Shown: positions 7,210-14,004 of the stretch, in pieces
Position numbering within the stretch: the first letter of the stretch is position 1
How the letters are laid out: each line of letters starts with the position of its first letter
Assembly: GCA_040377605.1 (NCBI GenBank)
Contig: JBEIOK010000029.1
Coordinates: 1-21,827, forward strand
Length of the DNA stretch: 21,827 nt
Source of the DNA: Solimonas sp040377605
GTDB taxonomy: Bacteria > Pseudomonadota > Gammaproteobacteria > Nevskiales > Nevskiaceae
Direction: 5' to 3'
Position numbers and translations under genes: made by a program
Notes under the pieces: generated by a model
Databases searched by the model: none
What the model was told of the DNA's origin: nothing
What the model saw: only the letters and a program-made list of their open reading frames with translations

Positions 7210-8160
7210 ATGCAGGGCGCATCCGGCTGGGCCGAGTCGCTCGCCCACGGCATCGCCGGCAGCGATCCCGGCCATTTCTGGATCTGGACGCTGGTGCTGC
7301 TCGCGGTGTCTGTCGGCGGCTTCGTCGCCACCTTCATCAGCCTGCACAAGGCGCGGCTGATGGAGAACACCCCTACGTCGCGCATCCGCTCGGCCGCCCA
7401 GGGCTACGTCGAACTCGACGGCTATGCGCGGCTGCTGCCGGGCCCGGAGATCGCCTCGCCGCTATCGAATGCCCGATGTGTCTGGTGGCAGTACCGCATC
7501 GAGCGCCAGGAAACCGTCTGGCGCAACGGCAAACGCAGCACGCAGTGGCGCACGATCGAGTCGGCCACCTCGGATTCGCTGTTCCTGCTGGCGGACGACA
7601 CGGGGGACTGCGTCGTCGATCCGGAGGGCGCAACGGTCTACCCCAGCCTGAAGCGCCAATGGCGCGGCCGCACGCCGCGGCCGCAGATCGTGCCGGACAA
7701 GCCGTCCTGGCTGCAGTTCGGGGACTACCGCTACAGCGAGCGCCTGCTGCAACTTGGCGATCCGGTCTACGCGCTGGGCTGGTTTCGCAGTCAGGGCCAG
7801 GAGCATCATTATCAGGAAGCGGATGACCTGCGAGCGCTGCTGGCCGAGTGGAAGCAGGATCATGCCGCCCTGGTGCAGCGGTTCGACACCAACGGCGACG
7901 GCCAGATCGACGGCACCGAGTGGGAGGCCGCACGCCGTGCCGCGTTGGAAACCGTCCGCCAGGCGCACGTGGGACGCAGCCTGGACCCGGACATCCACGT
8001 GCTCAGCCGCCCGCGCGACCGCCGTCCGTTCCTGCTGTCGAGCCTGCCGCAGCGCGCCCTGACCCGCCGCTACCGCCTCGGCGCAGCCGCCGGGCTCGCC
8101 GTCTCGCTGGCCAGCGGCAGTGCCGGCGTTTTTGCGCTGGCCGCCCGCGGACTTCTGTAA
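7210..8160 (+). CDS. Membrane GIDE-domain protein with an EF-hand
   Basis: This 316-residue protein has a transmembrane helix at about 23-45 and a second at about 289-312. Between them lies a GIDE-like domain (residues about 55-200): S-x-I-R-S-A-A-Q-G-Y-V-E-L-D-G-x-A, S-P-L-S-x-x-x-C-V-W-W-x-Y-x-I-E, and S-x-x-x-F-x-L-x-D-x-T-G-x-C-x-V-x-P-x-G-A. The same domain occurs in the eukaryotic MUL1/MAPL ubiquitin ligases, but there is no cysteine-rich RING here, so ligase activity should not be assumed. Residues 226-237 form a textbook EF-hand loop, D-T-N-G-D-G-Q-I-D-G-T-E, within a helical segment just before the second membrane helix. The gene follows lemA by 5 bases with a weak ribosome binding site, consistent with coupling. 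Pairing of GIDE proteins with LemA is seen in other bacteria. A membrane-associated role that might sense calcium is inference. Confidence 0.88.
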   Translation: MQGASGWAESLAHGIAGSDPGHFWIWTLVLLAVSVGGFVATFISLHKARLMENTPTSRIRSAAQGYVELDGYARLLPGPEIASPLSNARCVWWQYRIERQETVWRNGKRSTQWRTIESATSDSLFLLADDTGDCVVDPEGATVYPSLKRQWRGRTPRPQIVPDKPSWLQFGDYRYSERLLQLGDPVYALGWFRSQGQEHHYQEADDLRALLAEWKQDHAALVQRFDTNGDGQIDGTEWEAARRAALETVRQAHVGRSLDPDIHVLSRPRDRRPFLLSSLPQRALTRRYRLGAAAGLAVSLASGSAGVFALAARGLL

Positions 8161-8262
8161 GCCATTCAAAACAAAGGGCTTAGGGTCTCGGTCGGCATCG
8201 AGCCGAATGGAATCCGGGATTTCCTGACGCACCGCTCAAATTTTGCCCAATTTCAGCCGCTT

Positions 8263-8318
8263 GCGGGCCGAGGGGTCGAAACCCCTGCCGGCCGCCCCCA
8301 GAATGACGGCCCGCTTTT
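8263..8318 (+). terminator. Nested hairpin with T run ahead of prlC (terminator or attenuator)
   Basis: An exact 8-bp inverted repeat, GCGGGCCG at 8263-8270 and CGGCCCGC at 8307-8314, is followed directly by TTTT (8315-8318). Inside it sits a perfect 6-bp hairpin, AGGGGT-CGAA-ACCCCT (8271-8286). The 5' arm can instead pair in part with GCCGGCCGC (8287-8295), extending the inner hairpin. The structure ends 11 bases before the prlC ATG and just ahead of its GAGGT ribosome binding site. It could terminate lemA-GIDE transcription or attenuate prlC. The T run is short, so I am not certain it terminates. Confidence 0.45.
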
Positions 8319-8329
8319 GAGGTGCCGCC

Positions 8330-10384
8330 ATGACCAACCCCCTGCTCCGTGATGCCCGCTCGCAGCCACTACCGGCCTTCGACGCGATCCGCCCGGAACA
8401 TGCCACTGCCGCCCTGGAAACCGTGCTGGCGGACAACCGAGCCGCGCTGACGCGCCTGCTCGCGGGCACCGAACCGCCGACCTGGGACACGCTCGTGGAG
8501 CCGCTGGAGGAGATGGGCGATCGCCTGCAGCGCGCCTGGGGCCCGGTCTCGCACCTGTTCGGCGTCACCAGCACGACGGAATGGCGAGCGGCCTATAACG
8601 CCTGCCTGCCGAAGATCACCGAGTACGGCCTGGAGGTCTCTCAGTCCGAACCGCTGTTCCGGGCCTATGAGGCCCTGTCGAAGTCCCCGGAATTCGCCGG
8701 CTATCCACCAGCCCGCCGGAAGACCATCACCGACGCCCTGCGCGACTTCCGGTTGTCCGGCATTGGCCTGCCGGAAGACCAGAAGGCCCGCTACAAGGCC
8801 ATCTCGATGCGCCTGTCGGAACTGCAGACCAAGTTCGAAGAGAACCTGATGGATGCGATCCAGGCCTGGAGCAAGACCGTCACCGACGAGTCGCTGCTCG
8901 CGGGCATGACCGAGTCTGCGCGCAGCGCGGCGCGCGCCAAGGCCCAGGCGAAAAACCTCGAGGGCTGGCTGCTGACGCTGGACTTCCCGAGCTATGACGC
9001 CGTCATCACCTATGCCGAGCAGCGTGCACTGCGCGAGGAGATCTACATTGCCTTCGTCACCCGCGCCTCGGACCAGGGACCGCTCGCCGGTCAGCATGAC
9101 AACAGTCCCCTGATGACCGAGATTCTCGACCTGCGTCGGGAGCAGGCCCAGTTGCTCGGGTACCGCAACTTCGCGGAGCTGTCGCTGGCCACCAAGATGG
9201 CCGAATCGCCGGACGAGGTGGAAAGCTTTCTGGTGAACCTCGCGCAGCGCGCCCGCCCGCGTGCGGTGGCCGAACTCGCCGAACTGCGCGCCTATGCGCT
9301 GCAACGTGACGGGCTGAGCGACCTCAAGCCCTGGGACGTGCCCTATTACGCAGAGAAGATGAAACAGGACACGCTGGGCCTGGCGGAAGAGGAGCTGCGG
9401 CCGTATTTCCCGCTGCCGCAGGTGGTCGACGGCATGTTCGCGCTGGTGCAGCGCCTGTACGGCCTGCGCATCGAAGCAGCCCCGGGCCTGACGACCTGGC
9501 ACACCGATGTCACCGCCTACTCGATCACCGATACCGCCGGCGCGCCGGTTGGACAGTTCTATCTGGATCCGTATGCACGCACCGACAAGCGCAGCGGCGC
9601 CTGGATGGATGAGTGCGTCAACCGCCGCCGCACTGCCGATGGCATCCAGCAGCCGGTTGCCTATCTGGTCTGCAACTTCACCCCCCCGCTGCCCGGCCAG
9701 CCGGCGCTGCTCACGCATGACGAGGCTCTGACCCTGTTCCATGAATTCGGTCACGGCCTGCATCACCTGCTGACGCGCGTCGATGAAGCGGCCGTTGCCG
9801 GCATTCACGGCGTCGCCTGGGACGCGGTCGAACTGCCGAGCCAGTTCATGGAGAACTGGTGCTACGACCCGGCAACGCTGCGGGGCTTCGCGCGTCACTG
9901 GCAGACCGGCGAGCCCTTGCCCGACGACGTGATTGCACGCCTGCGCGCCTCACGCAGTTTCCTGACCGGTCTGGGGACGCTGCGCCAGCTCGAGTTCGGT
10001 CTGTTCGACCTGCGCCTGCATCGCGATGAAGCGGGTGAGCGCAGCCGGCAGATCCTGGCGCAGTTACAGCAGGTTCGCGACGAAGTGGCGGTCATGCCCT
10101 CGCCGGACTACAACCGCATGCCGTGCAGCTTCGGGCACGTCTTCGCGGGGGGCTATGCCGCGGGCTACTACAGCTACAAGTGGGCGGAAGTGCTGTCGGC
10201 GGATGCCTATGCGGCTTTCGAGGAGAGCGATTTCGCAGCCGAAACGGGCCGTCGTTTCCGCGAGACCATCCTCGCCCAGGGAGGCTCGAAGGACGCCATG
10301 GAGCTTTTCGTGGAATTCCGTGGCCGCAAGCCGCAGATCGACGCCCTGCTGCGGCACACCGGATTGATTGAAGAGGCGGCGTAA
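8330..10384 (+). CDS. prlC: Oligopeptidase A (M3 family zinc metallopeptidase)
   Basis: This cytoplasmic thimet-oligopeptidase-family enzyme degrades short peptides, including cleaved signal peptides, and is called OpdA in E. coli. The product is 684 residues, close to the roughly 680 of E. coli OpdA. The helical lid domain fills the first 350 or so residues. The catalytic zinc motif is H-E-F-G-H-G-L-H-H at residues 471-479 (ligands His471 and His475, general base Glu472), and the third ligand is Glu501 in V-E-L-P-S-Q-F-M-E-N-W. The substrate-binding Tyr/Gly loop is visible near residues 605-620 (FAGGYAAGYYSYKW). The ATG at 8330 has GAGGT about five bases upstream. A GC-rich nested hairpin lies in its leader. 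The exonuclease III gene follows after 44 bases. Confidence 0.97.
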   Translation: MTNPLLRDARSQPLPAFDAIRPEHATAALETVLADNRAALTRLLAGTEPPTWDTLVEPLEEMGDRLQRAWGPVSHLFGVTSTTEWRAAYNACLPKITEYGLEVSQSEPLFRAYEALSKSPEFAGYPPARRKTITDALRDFRLSGIGLPEDQKARYKAISMRLSELQTKFEENLMDAIQAWSKTVTDESLLAGMTESARSAARAKAQAKNLEGWLLTLDFPSYDAVITYAEQRALREEIYIAFVTRASDQGPLAGQHDNSPLMTEILDLRREQAQLLGYRNFAELSLATKMAESPDEVESFLVNLAQRARPRAVAELAELRAYALQRDGLSDLKPWDVPYYAEKMKQDTLGLAEEELRPYFPLPQVVDGMFALVQRLYGLRIEAAPGLTTWHTDVTAYSITDTAGAPVGQFYLDPYARTDKRSGAWMDECVNRRRTADGIQQPVAYLVCNFTPPLPGQPALLTHDEALTLFHEFGHGLHHLLTRVDEAAVAGIHGVAWDAVELPSQFMENWCYDPATLRGFARHWQTGEPLPDDVIARLRASRSFLTGLGTLRQLEFGLFDLRLHRDEAGERSRQILAQLQQVRDEVAVMPSPDYNRMPCSFGHVFAGGYAAGYYSYKWAEVLSADAYAAFEESDFAAETGRRFRETILAQGGSKDAMELFVEFRGRKPQIDALLRHTGLIEEAA

Positions 10385-10390
10385 GCAAGG

Positions 10391-10432
10391 ATGACGGTCG
10401 CCCTTCTCCACCCGACCGGACGCTCCGCTTGA
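10391..10432 (+). other. Possible 13-codon leader ORF overlapping the xthA start
   Basis: An ATG at 10391 opens a 13-codon frame (M-T-V-A-L-L-H-P-T-G-R-S-A) that stops with TGA at 10430-10432, overlapping the TTG start of xthA as TTGA. A 6-bp inverted repeat, CGGTCG (10395-10400) and CGACCG (10413-10418), lies within it. AAGG abuts the ATG too closely to be a good ribosome binding site. It could couple prlC and xthA translation, or be chance in a short gap. Confidence 0.2.
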
Positions 10433-11208
10433 AAATCGCGACCTGGAACGTCAACTCCCTGCGCGTGCGCCTGCCGCACCTGCGCGACTGGCTGCAGGCG
10501 GCGCAGCCCGACGTCGTCGGCATCCAGGAAACCAAGTGTGTGGACGAACAGTTCCCCTACGCGGAACTGGAGGCTCTCGGCTACGTCGCCGCACACAACG
10601 GCCAGAAGACCTACAACGGCGTCGCGCTGCTGTCGCGTCATCCGTTGCAGGACGTCGCCCGCGACCTGCCGGGCTTTGCCGACGAGCAGAAGCGCGTCAT
10701 CGCCGCAACGATCAATGGCGTGCGCGTCGTCAACGTCTACGTCGTCAACGGCCAGGCCGTCGGCTCGGAAAAGTACGACTACAAGCTGCGCTGGCTTGCC
10801 GCGCTGCATGGGTATCTGGAAGCCGAGCGCGCTCGCCACGAATCGCTGGTCGTCACCGGCGACTTCAACATCGCCCCTGCGCCGGAGGACACGCACGACC
10901 CGGCGGCTTGGGAGGGCCAGATCCTGTGCTCCGAACCCGAGCGTGCGGGATTCCAGCGCCTGCTGGAGCTGGGCCTGAAGGACAGCTTCCGGCTCTTCGA
11001 GCAGCCCCCCGAGAGCTTTACCTGGTGGGATTACCGGCAGGCCGCATTCCGTCGCAACATGGGCCTGCGCATCGATCATGTGTTGCTGTCCACACCGCTG
11101 GCGGCCCGCTGCCGCAGCAGCGTGGTCGACAAGGCGCCGCGCAAGCTCGAGCGCCCGTCCGATCATGCCCCGCTCATCGCTGACTTCGAAACCTCCGTCA
11201 GCAACTGA
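10429..11208 (+). CDS. xthA: Exodeoxyribonuclease III (AP endonuclease)
   Basis: This is an apurinic/apyrimidinic endonuclease and 3'-5' exonuclease of base-excision repair, in the EEP fold. The 259-residue product is near the 268 of E. coli ExoIII. The N-terminus M-K-I-A-T-W-N-V-N-S-L-R is the invariant family opening, with Asn7. Glu34 in I-Q-E-T-K binds the metal, Asp145 and Asn147 lie in G-D-F-N-I-A-P, and the C-terminal S-D-H holds Asp245 and His246. Keeping the canonical N-terminus requires a TTG start at 10429, which lacks a strong Shine-Dalgarno sequence and overlaps the stop of a possible 13-codon ORF. It lies 44 bases after prlC on the same strand, so co-transcription is likely. Confidence 0.95.
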   Translation: MKIATWNVNSLRVRLPHLRDWLQAAQPDVVGIQETKCVDEQFPYAELEALGYVAAHNGQKTYNGVALLSRHPLQDVARDLPGFADEQKRVIAATINGVRVVNVYVVNGQAVGSEKYDYKLRWLAALHGYLEAERARHESLVVTGDFNIAPAPEDTHDPAAWEGQILCSEPERAGFQRLLELGLKDSFRLFEQPPESFTWWDYRQAAFRRNMGLRIDHVLLSTPLAARCRSSVVDKAPRKLERPSDHAPLIADFETSVSN

Positions 11209-11222
11209 GCAGCAGGTCTCTG

Positions 11223-11250
11223 TTCACCGCCGCTGGCCGAGAGGTAGCAT
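11223..11250 (+). promoter_or_regulatory. Candidate promoter for the HD-domain gene
   Basis: TTCACC (11223-11228) and TAGCAT (11245-11250) each match four of six bases of the sigma-70 -35 and -10 hexamers and are 16 bases apart. A start about seven bases downstream would put the 5' end of the mRNA at the first arm of the hairpin pair at 11258. This is a weak match, made more plausible by that position. Confidence 0.35.
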
Positions 11251-11257
11251 CGACTCC

Positions 11258-11288
11258 GGACCGCGTCGTGCGGTCCTCGGGGAGGACC
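11258..11288 (+). promoter_or_regulatory. Mutually exclusive hairpins over the ribosome binding site of the HD-domain gene
   Basis: Hairpin 1 is GGACCGC (11258-11264), loop GTCGT, GCGGTCC (11270-11276). Hairpin 2 is GGTCCTC (11272-11278), loop GGG, GAGGACC (11282-11288). Both stems are perfect 7 bp, and they share GGTCC at 11272-11276, so only one can form at a time. Hairpin 2 pairs most of the Shine-Dalgarno GGAGG (11281-11285) of the ATG at 11295; hairpin 1 leaves it free. The arrangement is that of a translational switch. No ligand or known riboswitch family is recognised. Confidence 0.45.
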
Positions 11289-11294
11289 CGTGTC

Positions 11295-12332
11295 ATGAGC
11301 CAGCGGCGGCGCAATCACTTCGACGTCACCAACACGGTGCGGATCTCGCATCCGGACGCGGTGCGTGACGCCGTCTGCGAGCTGCTGGCCGGCCTGTATC
11401 CGGGCCTCGATCTCAAACCGGTGCGCGAGGGCTTCTCGATTTTCAGCCGGCTCTACGCCGGCACCCTGCCCGGCTATCTCGGCTGCGATACCTGGTATCA
11501 CGATGCGCAGCACAGCCTCGATTGCACGCTGGCAATGGCACGCCTGCTCGATGGTCACGAGCGCAGCGTATCCGCCGCACAGCGGCTGGGCGCGCGACGC
11601 AGTGCGCTGGGCATTCTGATCGCGCTGTTTCATGACGCGGGCTACATCCGGCACCAACGCGACCCGGCGGCAAACGGCGCGGAATACACGCTGACGCACG
11701 TCCATCGCAGCGCAGAATTCCTGGCTTCGACACTGCCGGCGCTAGGCTACGCCGCCGAGGCCCGTCTGGCCGGCCGCATCGTGCACTACACCGGTTATGA
11801 GGTCGCGCTCGATCAGATCCGGGTCGTCCACCCCAAGGACCGCATGCTCGGCTTCCTGCTGGGCACTGCAGACGTGCTGGCACAGACCTCGGACCGCTGC
11901 TATCTGGAAAAGTGTCGCGACTTCCTGTTCCCGGAGTTCCAGTACTGCGGGCTGGCGGGCGGCGAACATCCGGGCGCGGTGTACGGCTCGGCCAACGACC
12001 TGCTGGCCAAAACCGTCGACTACAACCGCAAGCTGTGGGACGAGCGCCTCGACGGCTACTTCGGCGGCGTGCACCGCTACCTCGAGGCACACTTCGGCGG
12101 ACGCAATCCGTATACCGTCGTGATCGATGCGCATCTGCAGCGTATCGCGCGGCTGACACGCACGCGCCGCTTCGGCGAGTTGCGTCAGCGGCCGGTGGCG
12201 ATCAATGCAGTGCGCCTGCGCCAGATCCTGGGCGTCAAGCAGCGGGCCACGCGCGACGAACGGGCGCGGCGCATCCCCGCACGCCCGCCGCGAGCGCCGC
12301 GCCTTCGCGCGCCGATCAGCGCTGTGCGCTGA
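11295..12332 (+). CDS. HD-domain phosphohydrolase, class I phosphodiesterase-like signature
   Basis: The 345-residue protein has an HD-superfamily metal site: Y-H-D-A-Q-H-S-L-D at residues 68-76, L-F-H-D-A-G-Y at 111-117, further His135/His137 and His164, and Asp193 in G-T-A-D-V-L-A. The spacing Y-H-x-x-x-H-x-x-D followed by F-H-D-x-G resembles cyclic-nucleotide phosphodiesterases of the eukaryotic class I type more than the bacterial HD-GYP or RelA/SpoT types. The substrate is unknown and could be a cyclic or ordinary nucleotide. There is no signal peptide or membrane segment; the last 40 residues are Arg/Pro-rich and probably disordered. The ATG at 11295 is chosen because GGAGG lies nine bases upstream; an open extension to 11268 has no such site. 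The leader can fold into two alternative hairpins. The stop lies inside a palindrome shared with ggt, which this gene overlaps by 17 bases tail to tail. Confidence 0.85.
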   Translation: MSQRRRNHFDVTNTVRISHPDAVRDAVCELLAGLYPGLDLKPVREGFSIFSRLYAGTLPGYLGCDTWYHDAQHSLDCTLAMARLLDGHERSVSAAQRLGARRSALGILIALFHDAGYIRHQRDPAANGAEYTLTHVHRSAEFLASTLPALGYAAEARLAGRIVHYTGYEVALDQIRVVHPKDRMLGFLLGTADVLAQTSDRCYLEKCRDFLFPEFQYCGLAGGEHPGAVYGSANDLLAKTVDYNRKLWDERLDGYFGGVHRYLEAHFGGRNPYTVVIDAHLQRIARLTRTRRFGELRQRPVAINAVRLRQILGVKQRATRDERARRIPARPPRAPRLRAPISAVR

Positions 12333-12337
12333 TCGGC
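12311..12337. terminator. Perfect palindrome spanning both stop codons of convergent genes
   Basis: GCCGATCAGCGC (12311-12322), a TGT spacer and GCGCTGATCGGC (12326-12337) form a perfect 12-bp stem. The HD-domain gene stops inside the right arm (TGA 12330-12332) and ggt inside the left arm (TGA on the minus strand, 12318-12316). No T run follows on either side. A role as a bidirectional transcript end or 3' stability hairpin is likely but inferred. Confidence 0.6.
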
Positions 12338-14004
12338 ACCACGCGCGCAGCACCGACCCCGCGAGGATCACTGGCCGCCTGCAGACGCGACGCGCCGTCC
12401 CAGCTCACCACCTGCAGGTTGCCGTAGGGCCGTGACAGGGCCTGCAGTCCATGCCCCAGCGTCTTCAGCCCCTGCTGCATCTCGGGCGTAAGCGCGCCAG
12501 GCTCGAAGAACAGCTGGTCGGGCAGATACTGATGATGCAGACGCGGCAACGCGACAACCGCAGCAGGATCGAGTCCGTCGATCCACCCCAGAACGCCCAG
12601 GGCCACCATCGTGATGATGCGACTGCCCCCCGGCGTGCCGATCACCAGCAGTCCCCGCGGTCCTTCGACAAAGGTCGGCGTCATCGAAGACAGCGGACGC
12701 TTGTTCGGCGCGACTGCATTCGGTGCCGACCCCACCAGGCCGTAGGCGTTGGCCACGCCCGGCGCCGTGGAGAAATCATCCATCTCATCGTTGAGCAGTA
12801 CGCCTGTGCCGGGCGCCATGAACCCGGAGCCGAACGGCAGGTTGATCGACAGCGTCGCCGCCACGCGATTGCCCTGGGCGTCGAGGACCGACAGGTGCGT
12901 GGTATCGCTGCCCTCGGGACCGAGCACCGCCGGCGGCAGGCTAGCACTGGGGGTTGCACGCTGGCGATCGATGCTGCGCGCCAGGATCCGCGCGTGCGAG
13001 CGCGATGACAGCTGCGCGGTGGGCACGACCACGAAATCCGGATCCCCAAGATACGCCGCGCGATCGCGGTAGGCGCGGCGCAGCGCCTCGGTCAGCAGAT
13101 GCTTCGACGCCACGGACCCATCATCGCGCCAACCCAGGAGCTCCAGCTGCTGGAACAGCTGCGCCAGGGCGATGCCGCCAGCCGACGGCGGCGGTGCGGT
13201 GACCACCCGGTAGCCGCGGAACCAGGTGATCAGCGGCTCGCGCTCGACGACCTGATAACGACGCAGGTCCTCTGCCGTCCACAGGCCGTCGGTGCGCTGC
13301 ACCGCCTCCAGCAGCCTCTGCGCGACCGCGCCGTCATAGAACGCGCGCTTGCCGTGGGTGGCGAGCTGCTCCAGCGTCCACGCCAGATCGGGCTGACGCA
13401 GCCGCGCGCCAACCGGCAACGGCTGATCATCCGGCATGAAGACACGGCGCGCCGCCCAGGACAGATTCGCTGACTGCTCGACGATCGCGCCCGCGAGCTT
13501 GGCGTCGACGGCGAAGCCGTCCCGCGCATAGCGGATCGCGGGCTGCAGCAGTTGCGCCAGCGGCTTGCTGCCATAACGTGCGGCGATGTGGTCCAGTGCC
13601 GCCGGCTCACCCGGGATGCCGGCGGCAGTACTGCCATAGCGCGACTTCTGCGGCAGCGGCGCGCCACTGGCATCGACATAGAGATCGCGATGCGCTGCGG
13701 CCGGCGCCGTCTCGCGGCCGTCAACAAAAATATCCTCGCCGCGATCGGCGCGGTGCAACAGCCAGAAGCCACCTCCCCCCAGCCCCGACCCGGTCGGCTC
13801 GACCACCGCGAGCGCCGCGCTCGCTGCGACGGCGGCATCGAAGGCATTGCCGCCGGCAGCCAGGATCTCGATGCAGGCATCGGTGGCCAGCGGATGCGCC
13901 GTCGCGCAGGCGTAGCCCGGCGGGGTCGCGGCCTGCGCCGTACCCGCCAGCACCGTCGCGCCGAGCAGCGCGCCCAGCCGCCACCACCGTCTGTGAAAGG
14001 TCAT
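12316..14004 (-). CDS. ggt: Gamma-glutamyltransferase (glutathione hydrolase), periplasmic
   Basis: This enzyme hydrolyses glutathione and other gamma-glutamyl compounds, or transfers the gamma-glutamyl group, in the periplasm. The precursor is 562 residues (E. coli about 580). A signal peptide covers residues 1-25 (two Arg, hydrophobic core, A-Q-A before A-T-P-P-G). Substrate-binding Arg97 lies in G-R-E-T-A-P. Autocleavage should occur before Thr368 in D-T-T-H-L-S-V, the nucleophile of the mature small subunit. Asn405/Asp408 in N-D-E-M-D-D-F, the S-S pair 439-440 in P-L-S-S-M-T-P-T and G-G-S at 459-461 complete the site. The E. coli N-N-Q-M is N-D-E-M here. The open frame extends upstream to 14247 but that part lies inside the ferredoxin gene; the ATG at 14004 gives a clean signal peptide and overlaps the ferredoxin stop as ATGA. 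It is the last gene of the long minus-strand train. Confidence 0.96.
   Translation of the reverse strand: MTFHRRWWRLGALLGATVLAGTAQAATPPGYACATAHPLATDACIEILAAGGNAFDAAVAASAALAVVEPTGSGLGGGGFWLLHRADRGEDIFVDGRETAPAAAHRDLYVDASGAPLPQKSRYGSTAAGIPGEPAALDHIAARYGSKPLAQLLQPAIRYARDGFAVDAKLAGAIVEQSANLSWAARRVFMPDDQPLPVGARLRQPDLAWTLEQLATHGKRAFYDGAVAQRLLEAVQRTDGLWTAEDLRRYQVVEREPLITWFRGYRVVTAPPPSAGGIALAQLFQQLELLGWRDDGSVASKHLLTEALRRAYRDRAAYLGDPDFVVVPTAQLSSRSHARILARSIDRQRATPSASLPPAVLGPEGSDTTHLSVLDAQGNRVAATLSINLPFGSGFMAPGTGVLLNDEMDDFSTAPGVANAYGLVGSAPNAVAPNKRPLSSMTPTFVEGPRGLLVIGTPGGSRIITMVALGVLGWIDGLDPAAVVALPRLHHQYLPDQLFFEPGALTPEMQQGLKTLGHGLQALSRPYGNLQVVSWDGASRLQAASDPRGVGAARVVPISAQR

Noticed and set aside
7210..8160. 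Ubiquitin-ligase activity for the GIDE protein
   Set aside because: There is no RING cysteine/histidine pattern; only the GIDE region is shared with eukaryotic ligases.
8223..8251. Heat-shock-type promoter (CCTGAC ... CCCAAT) before prlC
   Set aside because: Both elements match the sigma-32 consensus poorly and I found no better pair; E. coli regulation alone is not enough support.
8271..8286. AGGGGTCGAAACCCCT looks like a tRNA T-arm
   Set aside because: No matching acceptor stem, D-arm or anticodon arm can be placed around it and there is no CCA end; the loop is four bases, not seven.
8369..9898. Long minus-strand open frame within prlC
   Set aside because: It is antisense to the M3 peptidase with its intact HEFGH motif and shows no domain of its own.
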